From positions 48,523,297-48,587,296 of the forward strand of contig CM049321.1 in the NCBI GenBank assembly GCA_026874595.1: a stretch of DNA of 64,000 bases. The letters are read 5' to 3'. The stretch comes from Sipunculus nudus (taxonomy: Eukaryota > Annelida > Sipuncula > Golfingiida > Sipunculidae). How positions within the stretch are numbered: position 1 is the first letter of the stretch; each line of letters begins with the position of its first letter. This document shows positions 44,964 through 58,100 of the stretch, in pieces. Both the position numbers and the translations under genes were made by a program. Below the pieces are notes generated by a model. It saw nothing but the letters and a program-made list of their open reading frames with translations. It had not been told where the DNA came from and did no database searches.

Positions 44964-47900
44964 GTAAGCTTCTCAGCAAGCGTCCTTGACCTTTCAGAAA
45001 TTCTATCTCCATAGCAAATACTAAAACAAGTCCTGAACTCAAGCACTTGCATCTGTAATGTCTAAAATTCTTTGGTTATGATTATTTATAAATTTACTGA
45101 ATAATAAACAAAAAAATTAAGAATTATTTTCATGTCGTTTAAAAGTTAAATTCCAATTACAACGGCATTAGTAATAAGTATGCATGTTTTCCTCAACATG
45201 TGCTTTATAATTTGTAATTAAGTACTATTAAAATTTAAATATTATTAATATTTATCAGTATTACTTATCTCTTCTGAAATTAAAAATAAAGGAGAGAAAT
45301 AAATTTCTGCAGAATGTGATGTAGGTAAAAGTGGAATATAGGTGACCTGCGGCAAAAGGGGCTACTCATACTTAATTTTTCCTTTGAATCAAGATTAATG
45401 TTGTCTTATTTTTATGTGATTCCTATGAAAATGTTTGCATGTTGATGGAATCATCGAGTTCATATCATGTGGGAGCAAGAAAAAAAAAAGGACAGACCAT
45501 CTGTACTGAAACCAGCTTTAGGCAGGTCACCTGTACTGCACTTTTATGTCAAAAGTATACCTGGCTCCAATGAATTTGGTCCAATGGACATATATTCTGG
45601 TACATTGTCTCTTCAGTATTATCAGTGTCACTTCATACAACATATTCATGGCACATAATTCAAAATCAACAATTCAACAAAGATCAAAATGCAACAGGAC
45701 TATGTAACCATGCACACCAAAGCATTCCTACTAGCCTAGCTGGTGAAGCTTACTTTATTGACAAAGTGGTAAAATTTCTGAATGTGTGTCACTGGGTAAG
45801 GGTAATGTAATCCAAATTCAAACCTGTTTCAGTTTTCATCCATTCCACCCATAGGCCTATGTAATCTTGTAAAGATGATTACAGATTCTGAGATTAGGAA
45901 AATTTCTATTTTTGCTCTTTACAGAATGTGTCTTATTAATTTATTCCCATTTGAAAAATAAATATTTATTTAATTTCAAGGGCATAGTTATAATTACATA
46001 GATTTGTACCTATAAATATAATGTTAAAAAACGAAAAGTGTTTCTTTTTTTCAGTTTTGATATAGAAATGGCTTTCAGAATTAAAAAAATATAAAATATA
46101 TTAAAAAAACTTAGAACATTTCATGTTTTGGATGGCTGCCACTTCTCAACACTCCACAAGAAAATTACATTAATATTTTTTAACAAGTTCTCAAAGACTC
46201 ATAATAACAATAGTAAAAAAAAACTTCTTGTGTAGGTATTGTTACAATACCTATACAAGAAGTTTTTTTTTTAAATTCAGTTTTTATTCTGGTAATTCAG
46301 GTTTTGTGTTGGGGAAAAAAATATCAATTTCAATAAAATTCATTTTTATCCAGTTTAAATTCAGTTAGCAATTTGTATGTGAGGTCTTTTGAATACAGGT
46401 TACTTCATTAGTGTGTGTGTTGATACCAAGAATTCAGTTATCATGGCTTTCAGGAATGTTAGGTGCCTAAAACCTATTTTGTGATAAAATATGACCTATA
46501 AATTCATAAAACTACCTAAATGGCGATTTCCTGTGGGCTAGGATCATGCAGTCCTCTAAATGTCAGTATACATAGGTTTCTGAACAGGAGACTATGTTTT
46601 TGTGGCACATGATTTCATAGGCCCAGGTAATGTCATTATCAGGACCCTTTGGGTTTCCAGTTGAGTGCCCTGCTACCTGGAATGATGTAACAGAGCCTCC
46701 AGTAGCCCTCTATTAAAGCTGGGTAAAAGAAGGGGAGGCCATGCTTGATTAGACTGATTAGTATTTATAAGAGTGATGTGGTGATAAAGCCCACTGTGGT
46801 CATATCCAATTGCTGTTTCCTTGTAGACTTGTTAATGACTGAGTGATGCAGTCAGGGTCCATAACAATGAAATTAAGGTTTCTCAGGCCTTCAGGTAGAA
46901 CCTGGCCTAAAAGTTATTATAATTACTCTGTAGTTTGTGACATATATTACGCTGCAATAAATTTTCACATTCTGTTATAATTGATATAATCGGTTTTTGC
47001 TTCGGGATATTTGAAGCTTCAGGCATGCATACATGATGTGCATGATACGGTACGGTTTAGGGACATATCAGGCCCCCCAGTGACAGGCGATTTAGGCCGC
47101 CAGCTCAAAATAGCCGCAGACAAGCACTGACTCTGTTTTGAAACTCATCGAACTTGGAATTTTCATTTCTGCTTGTATATCAGTTCTGTTTCTGCCATTT
47201 CTATAAAGATTATTTTTTCACAGACACAGGCGTCACGTTTTTATTTGTTTATAACTTAAACATATATTTAAAACTCTACCTCACACATACCCACACACTC
47301 CACTCCCTTAAACAGAAACAGATAGGATATACACATCGCCCTTTACACATTTGATAAACTAAATTATAATAAAATGATGTATGTTAACGTTATCTGCATG
47401 CTGCCCTAAAAAAATATCACAGCATGATCAGCATTTGAGAAAATATATAAGCGTATCTCACTAAAATCTAAGAGAAACTATACACATCTGTATTATAATT
47501 AGTGCATATGTCTCAGTAAAATTTAAGGAAAACTATGAACAATATATTACTAGGGTTTTTGCACTTAGTGATGAAGGGCCTGGCATTCAAAATGGTGCTC
47601 TCCAGTTCAAACTGTGGTCGATCTGCATCAGTGCCAGCCTTTGGCTCACCTGAGCTTGCGGCCGAAATCGCCTGCCGTTGAGGGCTGGCGGCCGACATGG
47701 TCGGTTTGAGGCTGAGGGCCCAATTCAATGGCAGCCGATATGTCCTTATACCATATGGTACTGAGATTACAGTATGAATGACTGTTCATCAATTTAGATG
47801 GGATAACTTATTCTTTCTTGTAATACTTTTCTTGCCTAAAAAAAACAACCACAGTATCTGCTTACAAGCCCACAGTTTGGTCATTCTTTTAATTGCAACA

Positions 47901-49049
47901 GTGCTTTATGTTTGGCATGCAGAGGTGAGAGACCTTAGAACATGATTTGGGACACAGGCTAAAACTGACAGAGAACTGTGTATATATCAATGACTTGAAA
48001 TAATGTTTTCATTTGTTGTCCCACATGCGGCATATTTTCCTTTGTTCTAACTGTACCTTCAAATCTGCTTGTGCCACAAGTTCATGCAAAAGTGACTGTG
48101 CAAGTCAGGTTGCATGCGACTTTTCAAATAAGGCAAAGAACTGGTTTATTCTCATTAACATTGTAACTTTACCTTCCTGGATCCCGAACAAAAAAAAATC
48201 AAGTTTGACATTCTGAAATAGAGCGAATGTGGTGCGTGACAGAAAAAGTGACCTTCGACCAGGAGCAAGGCATGTGGGACAAATCAGATATTGTTTGCTT
48301 GGCTTGTGTCAATCATGGCAGGCGAGCCTAAATGGCCATGTGACACAAGTCTCGCAAACCTCACGGCTTGCATTACATTTCATTGGAGTGTAACCAATAC
48401 TTGCTTTTTTCCTTATCACAGTTTAATTGCTAGTTCCAAACTTTAATTTCTTGAGCTTATTTCTTTAATGTATACAGCTGTGTAACAATAAATCATAGTT
48501 AAATTGCAAGTCATATATGTGGTTGTAACTAAGGTATTAGGCAGTTCATAGCAGTTTTAGGCAGGTTATAAGCTATTCAAGGCAGTAAACAGCAAATTTT
48601 AGCCATTGTCTTACCGAAAACCTGGTTTAGACAGCCTAAAAACCCAACCCTGCTTGGGTGTATGTGAGACGGACACATGCCCAGCCTCTGATGAGATGGC
48701 ATTAGTCAACTCACTATGTTGTGCTAAGTTCTAGGTCAACCTTGCAGTTTACTGCCACCAAACAGTGCAAGTCTCTGAGTTGGGTATTTAAATAACCATA
48801 TGGAATCTCCAGGGACAGGATCCAACATGCAGAGTTTCTTGCATCTTTTATATTTTTTTATCAATACAGCTAAATTCATCTAAGCCTGAAACTTCAAATA
48901 CAATTTAGTTCGAGGTTTTTGAATTTTAATTTTTTAACCAGTTCAAACTCATACTTTTTTCCCTTCAATTCCAATTCAATACAGTTCTGTCCTCTAGTTA
49001 CAGTCTGTGCATATTTTTATGTCACTTAATACTGCAGCTTTTCGTTTAT
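44964..49049. other. Intergenic or BBS9 5' intron region, no gene seen
   Basis: About 4 kb of AT-rich DNA between the divergent genes. Contents noticed: a 57-bp near-perfect palindrome at 46,215-46,271, a short GC-rich patch at 47,640-47,740 containing AGGCGATTTCGGCCG, and a related inverted copy (AGGCGATTTAGGCCG) at about 47,084. No convincing coding region on either strand. Confidence 0.5.
46215..46271. repeat. 57-bp near-perfect palindrome
   Basis: Arms centred on T46243: a run of nine A, then ACTTCTTGTGTAGGTATTGT, one loop base, ACAATACCTATACAAGAAGT, then a run of T. Only one arm position differs (G versus A, a tolerated wobble in RNA). See findings. Confidence 0.9.
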
Positions 49050-49074
49050 TGGCTGTTACAGGTTGTGAAGCAGC
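49050..49074 (+). promoter_or_regulatory. BBS9: Probable splice acceptor and 5' UTR just upstream of the BBS9 start
   Basis: TTGGCTGTTACAG (49050-49061 plus one base) followed by GTTGTGAAGCAGC and the ATG. This reads as a 3' splice site, so the coding start is probably in the second exon. A candidate donor for the first exon is CTGG|GTAAGC at 44,964. This is inference; no transcript evidence. Confidence 0.45.
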
Positions 49075-49186
49075 ATGTCGCTGTTCAAGGCCCGTGAGTG
49101 GTGGAGCACCACGGCAGGAAGTGATGAGGAATACGATCATGGAGCCCTGTGTGTCGCAAACATCGACAACAGCAGTAATAACGCAG
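49075..49186 (+). CDS. BBS9: BBS9 coding exon 1
   Basis: Residues 1-37 plus one base. MSLFKAREWWSTTAG and DHGALCVANIDNS match the family's invariant N-terminus, which fixes the ATG. Fourteen bases upstream is an acceptor-like TTGGCTGTTACAG at 49050-49061, suggesting that a non-coding 5' exon is spliced on. Donor GTCAGTCTC. Confidence 0.93.
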
Positions 49187-52100
49187 GTCAGTCTCAGGGG
49201 ATGTGACGTTGGGGCATCTCAGTGCTGCCACCTGGCAATAGCTCTTTACTTCCTTCCTGCCTTCTGTCAGCATTGTACTGTCAACACATACTTGAGATTT
49301 GCACTGCTCGTGCGAGATAAAGCAAATATCAACCCAGTTATCAGAATCAGTCGCTGCCTTTGAATGGGGGTGATGGAAAATGTTATTGTACATCCGTGTA
49401 CGTTATAAAAAAAAACAAGCTCCGGTGCTGATATCTAAACTTGAAGTAGGCCATATATCAAGGTCAAACGTGCCTTTAGCTTGCCCTCATATCTGTATGC
49501 ACATGAACTATGACCTGAATGGTCCCGGAAACAACCAAACATATGCAAACAATCACAACTCCAATTGGCTTATAATAGAAATGGACCAATAGATGATCAT
49601 GTTATGACCATAATATTTATGCAGGCTCATGTCAGCTGCCATGGTGCGGAAAAGCATGTCAAGATGAGTTTCGAGGATCTAGCAGGGATTTTAAACCTGG
49701 ACTGTTAACATTCAATCTTCATCCAGCACACGGTCAGGATAAATCAGCATGACTGCACTTTAATCACAGCAACATCTTAACAAACAATGGTGTAACGGCC
49801 CGTTATGCTAAAATGACCTGGCAAGAACCCTGGATTTATGCAAGGGCTGAATAGAAAAAACAAGTTCAGACGACAGCCCTCTTTTTTTTATATCTAATTA
49901 CATGTTATAAAACATGTGTAAGACTGACCCCTTGATTTATATTTTCTATGTACAGACTTAATTCTAAGTATCAATTTACACATATTTGTGCTTAAATGAA
50001 AACACTGAGAGACATGGTCATGTATTGCTGTGTATATAAATGCTGCCACCTTGCAATATTTGTAAATTCAATATCTCTGCCACTTTTTTTATTGATTGCA
50101 CTTTTTTCAATATAGAAAATAACTTAGTTTAGCCAGGTATTAACACTATGAAATGCATCTAATTATATACAGAAACTGGACGTTTTGATATATTTGACTA
50201 TAGTTGACCTTAATATGACTTTACCATGTACCAGTGGAGGAGCTTCATTATAAGTTTGCCTTGATGGGCAAAATATCACCTCATTCTGAAATTACAATAA
50301 GAATATCACCTCATTCTGAAATTACAATAAGAATATCACCTCATTCTGAAATTACAATAAGAATATCACCTCATTCTGAAATTACAAGAAGAATATCACC
50401 TCATTCTGAAATTACAATAAGAACATCACCTCATTCTGAAATTACAATGAGAATATCACCTCATTCTGAAATTACAATAAGAATATCACCTCATTCTGAA
50501 ATTACAAAAAGAATATCACCTCATTCTGAAATTACAATAGGAATATTGTATGTCATTTCAGATAAGATAATTGTTGGTAGTTTCCATGGTTACCTGAGAA
50601 TATACAACCCGCATCCAGTGAAAACAGAGACAGGATGGAGCGGCTTCAAAGCAGAAGATGTCCTGTGTGAGATGCAGATCAACAGCCCAATCCTTCAAAT
50701 CGAGGCTGGAAAGTTTGTCTCGTAAGTATGATGCCAGATATTGTAAATTTATGGGGGAAAATATCTTCTCATACTCTGATTATCAGGGTTGCAAGGGCAC
50801 ATGGTTGTTTAAGTACATTGTCAAACTCAGTCTGATTTAATACCAGTACTGCTGTGTTGAAGATATATAGACAATTAAATTATTTTCTAATTTAAAGACA
50901 ATCTTTCAGTACCATCTAAACAATATAAAATACATTAATTAGAAAGAATTAAACACCCATGATTGGCTAATTCCACTGTGATATAAAAAAACAATAAGAG
51001 GGTGTTTTTAGTGCATTACCAACATGTCCAAACACTATTAAATGTTAGATTTTATTTCTTCATGTCTTTATGAACAAAGATTCAAGGAAGGACACTGGCT
51101 TGGAGTCTGACTAACAATATCTGACTTTTTTTTATATTTGGTGGAGGTAACTGCCTCCAATCTGTTTAATGCTTGTTTAACTAAGTATTATGTGGATCTG
51201 CAGAATTTCATTCTGGATTTTAACTACATGATGGGTTTACATGCTATTATCCTTGGATCAACCAGGCTCGATGCACCACCGTGACTGCAGTGGGTCATGG
51301 GTGTGTGTCATCCCCATTGCTGGGTCATAACATCAAGATACTTCCAAAAGGCTCACATCTTTGTACACTGAGTACATCGCATGTAACTTGCATGTATCAT
51401 TTCATGTCAATAATGAGGTGTCTGGATTAATATTGTTTTGTAAAATAATATGATATTACAGTCCCACTTATGATTTTAATGAAAAACGGACCAACTGTCA
51501 GAATTCCAAAGATTGTCATATTGAACAAAGACACTGTCCACTTGACCAGTCTCCAGACTTCAGAAACCTTGATTATATATATGTTTTTAATTTATACATT
51601 GTGAAAATAATATTACCGATAATGCCACCCAGCAGCTACATAGGCACTTAATGAGTGCCCCCCCCCCCCCTAAAAAAAAAAATGAACATGAAAATATCAA
51701 TCTTTCAGTTCTGTGTATCTGTTTGTGTGCATAATATCGCATGTATAGTTTCATGGATTTTAATTATCCCATGCAGATAATCCAGGGAACTTGGCAGGAT
51801 GAGTATTTTATGGTATTTGACAGTATTGTTTTTTCACTACACTGTCCGTCCACAGGATGTTACTAAGTTTTTATGACATCACAGAGCATAACAACATCAC
51901 ACACCAAGTACAGCTTCATGAAAAAAAAAAAACTGTTCATCAGTGAACATACAGTATGATGATAGATTTTGGGTTTTTGGTCTGTATATAATTTAGCACA
52001 GTAGCATTAAAATATGGGTTAGGGAGGGTAGGACGTAGCCTAGTGGTTAAGGCGCTGCATTTTGGAGCTGAAGGTCCCTAGATCAAACCCCATCGGGGCC

Positions 52101-55100
52101 TGAATGGCAAAAGGTTAAATCTCCCCGAAAACCTCAGATTTTCACTCTAATGTCTTATCAACAGGTAATGACTTCTGGATTATTCCTAACCCTGTGCATA
52201 TAAAACCTGAAATGCAGAAGGCTTAATTATAACATATCATTTTCATCATATGGATACCTACATCCTCTTGCAATAGACAGTGCCACCAACAGGCCATGTA
52301 CCTGTCCTTAAAAATAATCACAATATGCAGGGTTTGTATTTTAGGACATCTTTTATAACTATATGGTTTTGTCTCTCTTTTAAGGGGCTCGGACAGTGTC
52401 CACATTGCTGTACTACAGCCCAGGAAGCTTTCCGTGTACTCTGTCTGCAGTAAGTAACTCACACTCACATGCACTCCTTACACTGAAATGCAGTATACAA
52501 ATTACATTTGTTAATATTTAACTCACGCAAAATCCCAATGTCTTCGAAGACCACTTTCACTGTATCCAGCTATGACTAAGAAGACACTTGGCAAAACCCT
52601 CAATGACAAAGCCCCTCATGACAAAACTGTGCCAGCCCCTTGGTGGCCATATACAGAAAAGGCTGCATTTGTAAACAGTTGATAAATGGAATGATCAAAT
52701 AGAGTGTGAACACCATGTAATGCTTGTAACCTCCTTACATTAATTATCAGAGCCATGTTAAATCCTGAACAAATAATTTTATTTAGCAGTATCTCAGTAT
52801 CAACATATTACCATATCAAATATCATTCTTATGTCTATTCTTGCAGATACATATAATCTTTAATGAAGCTTCTTATTTAATATTTATCAGTCCATACTCT
52901 GTGTATATATATTCTTATGACTTGTATAAAAGCATATTAATTAATTAATGTATTACATTTTATTTTAACATGTTTGCATGTATTTTATTTTCCATATATA
53001 TATTGAAGTACTCATCTGACAGCATCTTGACCAAGACCCTATAGAAAAACAGCTTATCTAGAATAGACTTTCCTGGTCAAATATACATTGTTAATAATTA
53101 AATCAATATATATATATATATGATTGTCTGTTTCAGTATCAGCAGGTATGGTGGCCCATGGTGTTCAGTATCAACTGAAGCTGGCTTATGAGCACAATCT
53201 ACAGAGAACTGCATTTTGTTTCTGTGTGGGACCATTTGGTGGTGTCAAAGGTAAATCACATGGTTCACATGAACATGAAAACTACTGTAAATTCTCAATT
53301 ATAAGCTGCATGTAAAAATATTGTGGGTTTGTGGTCCTCTTCGGCCCTGTTCCACATAAATTTTTTGCAATACCAGATTTCCCAAAATGAACAGATTTAA
53401 CCAACTAGATTTTTTTTCATACCAGGTACACACAAAAAAATCTCCCATTAAGGCATGTCTCGTGTATGAGAATCAAGCCCTGGCATGCACACAAGTCAAC
53501 ACTCCAGTGTATTTTTCAAGGATTCAAACTGGTACTTGAACTGGATGTTCCTTGACTCAGACTTTTATTCAGCAGAAAAAAATCCTAAATAAAAAAATTC
53601 TGTCAAGGTTGTTCTGAAATTCATTCAAACATATAACAAACATTTTACTCAGACTTACAGTTTGTTTCCAAAAGACCCTGACTCTAAGAAGGTGAACTTG
53701 TACTTCAGGTTTTAGCTCTCAAACCTGGACTCAACTGTTCTTGAATCAGACTTACACTCAGAATTGCACTGAAAGGAAGGACAGGCTCAGACAAGGCTCC
53801 ATTCATACAGAAACTGTACCTGGTCGAAAGTGGCAAGGCTAATGGCGGGACTGGCGATAGTCCAGGGTACTCGCTGAAAGGCTCTGAGGTGACTGGCATA
53901 GTGGTCAGGCTTCAGGCGACTCCCAGAGGGTCTCAGTGGATCGAAAGGCTGAATTGGAAGGGTGGCTCTTCTTGATTTCATGTGTGATAGTTTAATATCG
54001 ACAACAGTTTGATGGGACTGAAGAGGCAAAACTACAGCGTTAAAACACTAAATTATATCCTGAACAGTAATACAGGTGCCTTGACTTGTATGCACCCCCA
54101 TGTTTTATTTTTTAATCCTCTTGAACATCCTGTAAATATTTGTAGAATATTTTTAAACACTATCATGTTTTTAAACTTCAGGGCGTGATTTCCTGTGTGT
54201 CCAGTCCATGGATGGGACGGTGTCTTTTTTCGAGCAGGAGAGTTTCGCTTTCAGTCGATTCTTACCCGGTGCTCTCCTACCCGGCCCACTCAGATACCTG
54301 CCAAAGACCGACAGCTTTGTAACAGTATCGTCATCAAGACAAGTAGAAAGCTACAAGTTAGTATCTTAGTTATTGAGTCTCGGGCTACCACATGTCTTAA
54401 GGTCATTATAGTCACTGATGGTGTTCAAGTCAAAACATAAAACTTATCTTTTTGTGCAATATTATTCTTAAAGGTTACAATAGTTAGTCTGTAAAACATT
54501 AACTGTACAGTGTGCTTCTGGGTGAATTTTACGTCATCGTCTCATATATATTTTAATACTTTTTTATGTTTTCAGTAAACAGTACATGTGCTTTTAGTGT
54601 AAATGGATTTTACGCTATATAAAATTAATTTATTATTATATTTTATTATTTAGAATTTCACAGTCATACTCAGAACCAGGGGTCTCAGTCTTCTCTCTCA
54701 TTATATTAATAGATGTCATTGTGTGAACATTATTACGCCATCGGGCTCTCAAACTTTCAGTTAAATAAATCCGTCTTCCAGGGGTGTAACAGTGCATCAA
54801 ATAATCATTGCATTTAAAGGCAACCCTGCCATTAAAAGTCCTTTAAATTAGGCATTAGTGCAGTTCTGTCTTATAATTTGATTGCCAGTGAATGCTGGAC
54901 AAAGTTGTTATGGCAGTGAAAAGTCAGACTGCTTTGCCATATGGGGTAGTCTCAATCACTACTATTTTTAGCTCAGCTGACTATAAGTCATCTGAGCTAT
55001 AGTCGTGGTCCATTGTCCGTCGTCCGTCCGTCTGTCCGTCCGTCCGTCCGTCCGTCCGTCCGTCCGTCCGTCCGTCCGTCCGTAGATGTGGCACGTTTTG

Positions 55101-58100
55101 AAACCGTAAGACCTAGGAATCCAAAATTCAGCATAATGTTAGATGTCCCCAAGATCTCCTACCAAGCCGAAAACTGGGTCTTTGCGACTTCGTTCCTTTG
55201 AGAAATTAAGGAAAAACCTTAATTTTTTATTAAAATCCTATTTTCACACTTCAGGACTGCCTAATATCAAAACCACTCATCTGTTTTTCCTCATATTTAC
55301 CATAAATAATAATCTATATGGTTCCTATGTACATGCCAGAAATTGGGTCTGTATTATATAATTTAAAAAAGTTATGGGCCCAAACATAATGCATTTTGTA
55401 AATAATCAGGAAAAAAATTTGATCACTTAACACAAAACTTGTTAAAGCTAAGCACTTTTTTTCCAGTAATATAACTTTTATTAATCAAAATTAAATTGTA
55501 TACCCAAAATTTGATCAAAATCTTTTAAATTTTTTTAAATATTAGCAAAAATAAAAAATTGGTACCTTAAACTTTGCCCAACTTTGACCATGGCACGTTT
55601 TTTTCCTGTAACTGCTGTGGATTTAATTTTCAAAGCATGTTTTTGTTAGCATTTCAACTGTTAACATTTAAAATTTGAAACCAGTTGATTAAAAACTGTA
55701 GATTTTATTCAAGTTTTCAAGCACCATGTCACATATTGTTTACATCAACCTAGTGTTATGCAGCTTCAGCTCTAAGTTCCTTAAATTAGGCATACAGTAA
55801 GATGTCTCCAAAATCCCCTACCATGCCAAGAATTTGGTCACGAGAACTTAATTCCTTCGAGATATTAATGAAAAACTTTATTTTTTCATTAAAAACCCTT
55901 TGTTACACTTCAGGACTGCCTAGTATCAAAACCACTGATCTGACTTTGATCATATATTATATACATATTTTTCTATACATTCGCTATGCACATGCCAGAA
56001 ATGATGTCAGTATTGCGTAATTGTTTTAAGTTATGTGCCCAAACAAAATTGACTTTGTAAAAAACAGGAAAAATATTTACTCAGGTTTCATGAAAATTAT
56101 TGAAGCTAGAGAATTTTTTTTAAGTATATAACTTTGTTTAATTAAGATTCAATTGTATACCCAAAATTAGATCTGTATTTTGTAAATTTTATAAGTTATT
56201 AGCATAAACATAAAATCAGTACCTGAAATTTTACCCAACTTTGACCATGGCACATTTTTTCCCTGTGAGTACTGTTGATTTAATTTTCTCAGAATGTAAA
56301 CATAAGTATTTAATGTGTTTAAATCTGAAATTTGAAACTAAAAGGTTGAAAATTAGGCCTGTTATTGAATTTTATCTTGAGGGTCTATTGTAGTCACTTG
56401 CTTTGTTCCAGATGCAGGTAGGCCACTCCAGGTCACTGGAAGTCAGCTATGCCAGGGTTCCTGATTTGTTTCAGTCACTGGGGGAGATCCCCTGCTGTGA
56501 CAAGTGTACAATTGTTCTCATATCACACCCCCTCCCCCCCCCCCCCCATGAATATATAAATATACATTTGTATGCATGATGTGGTGTTACATGACAAGAT
56601 TGAGATTTATGATGATGCAATTTAGAATTATGAATCAACGTTTATATTCAGAAATATATGTTATATTGGAAATGTATACAAATTAAACTTAAAATAAAAA
56701 AATGAGGATCTAATACAAACATGTGTTCATTATTTTCGAGCCTCAGCAGAATTGGAGATCAGGCTTTGTTTGCCCTGAATGTTTATGCAAAAGTGTTGTT
56801 AATCCCATCTCTTCCCCCCCCCCCCCCCCCCCCCCCGGCTGTCATTGATCCTTAGCACCTCACCGTCACCTGTGCACTGGGACATTAGTTATTATTGCAA
56901 ATGTGTACAATTTTTTCAATTTGAAAGATAATTGGATTAGAAAAAATTAAGATCTAATATTGAAACATATTCTTGCCCCAGGAGAATGGAACATAAAGTG
57001 ATCAGCTCTTGTCTGTCCATCATCTCTCAATTATCATTAAATATATATACTAATTATGAAATTTTTCCTTTAAGCACTGTTGAAATAACTTTCATATGCT
57101 GTATGTGTATGGATTTAAGCCATTAAAGTCTGAAATTTGAAAGCAACTTATGTATTCAGATGTGTAATATTGCAGATGAAAAACTTTAAAATATTAAAAT
57201 TTATTATCAGCTTTGTTTGTCTAACAGTCTGTCTGTCCTTTTTTAAATATTATGTAATTGTGAATGGACTATTTAATCCTGTAAGTATTGTTGAATTAAG
57301 TGGAAATCCTATATGTATATACACTATGTTAATACAGAGATGTTGTAACTCCAATCTTTCCAGCCCCCCCCCCCCCCCCCCCCAACCACCACCACCAGGT
57401 TCTTGCATCTGGGGACTGGAGACATCAGTTATATTTCAACTGTATACATTTTATAAAATAAAAATACATATATTTAATAATATATATTATGTAAAATAGA
57501 TCCAATTGAGCAAATGTGTAAACTACTGAACTGTCAACAAACTATCAAAAAGCCAGCCAATGATCATGGTAATAATATACATCTTATGTTCACAAACTGC
57601 TCACATGCTTCAATTTTGACATTAGAGAATGCATGGTTTGGTCACAGAATATTATTTGCAACAATTTCTCACTCATCAATACAAACCAATCATGTCAACC
57701 AGCCATGGCATATATTACCTTTTCATCTTAGACTTGATCTCCATTATTATTTTAGATTTTTACCTTCAAGGCCAACTTCAACTGAGCACAGTGACCCATA
57801 TTTATAGCACCATGTCTTGAATGTTTACATCAAGTCATTGGTTAACAGTGTTCCAGGCTGTTACATAACACCTTCACTCCTTGCCTACTGCTTCTGTGAG
57901 TGTCTGGGTCAGGCTGGGTCAGGCAGTAATTACCAGAGAACCTTTCTCCTCTCTCTTTCCCTTTCTCTCTTTCTAGCTCTCTTTCTCTCTCTCTCTTTCT
58001 CTCTCTCTCACCCCTATGCCTCCCTTCCTCCTTCCACCCCATTATGTTGACAGGTACTATAAACCTAATTTATTAGATATATATGTTGATGCAATTAAGA

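Noticed and set aside
46215-46271. microRNA precursor
   Set aside because: Loop of one base and a 28-bp arm do not allow normal Drosha/Dicer processing.
47513-47728. Minus-strand ORF MSAASPQRQ... in the intergenic region
   Set aside because: Has a GTGAGC after AAGCTCAG but a related non-coding inverted copy lies at about 47,084; no homology or further exon seen.
50273-50542. CRISPR-like array
   Set aside because: Contiguous 30-bp tandem copies without unique spacers, in an animal gene.
52031-52101. tRNA gene
   Set aside because: A-box and part of a B-box are present but the acceptor stem does not pair; it is better explained as a tRNA-derived SINE.
53705-54029. Minus-strand ORFs in BBS9 intron 4
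   Set aside because: GC-richer but no recognisable protein; reported only as part of the intron description.
55013-55201. ORFs encoding RPSVRPSV or DGQTDGRT repeats (also 62.3 and 41.0 kb)
   Set aside because: Translations of the (GTCC)n tracts inside family A elements.
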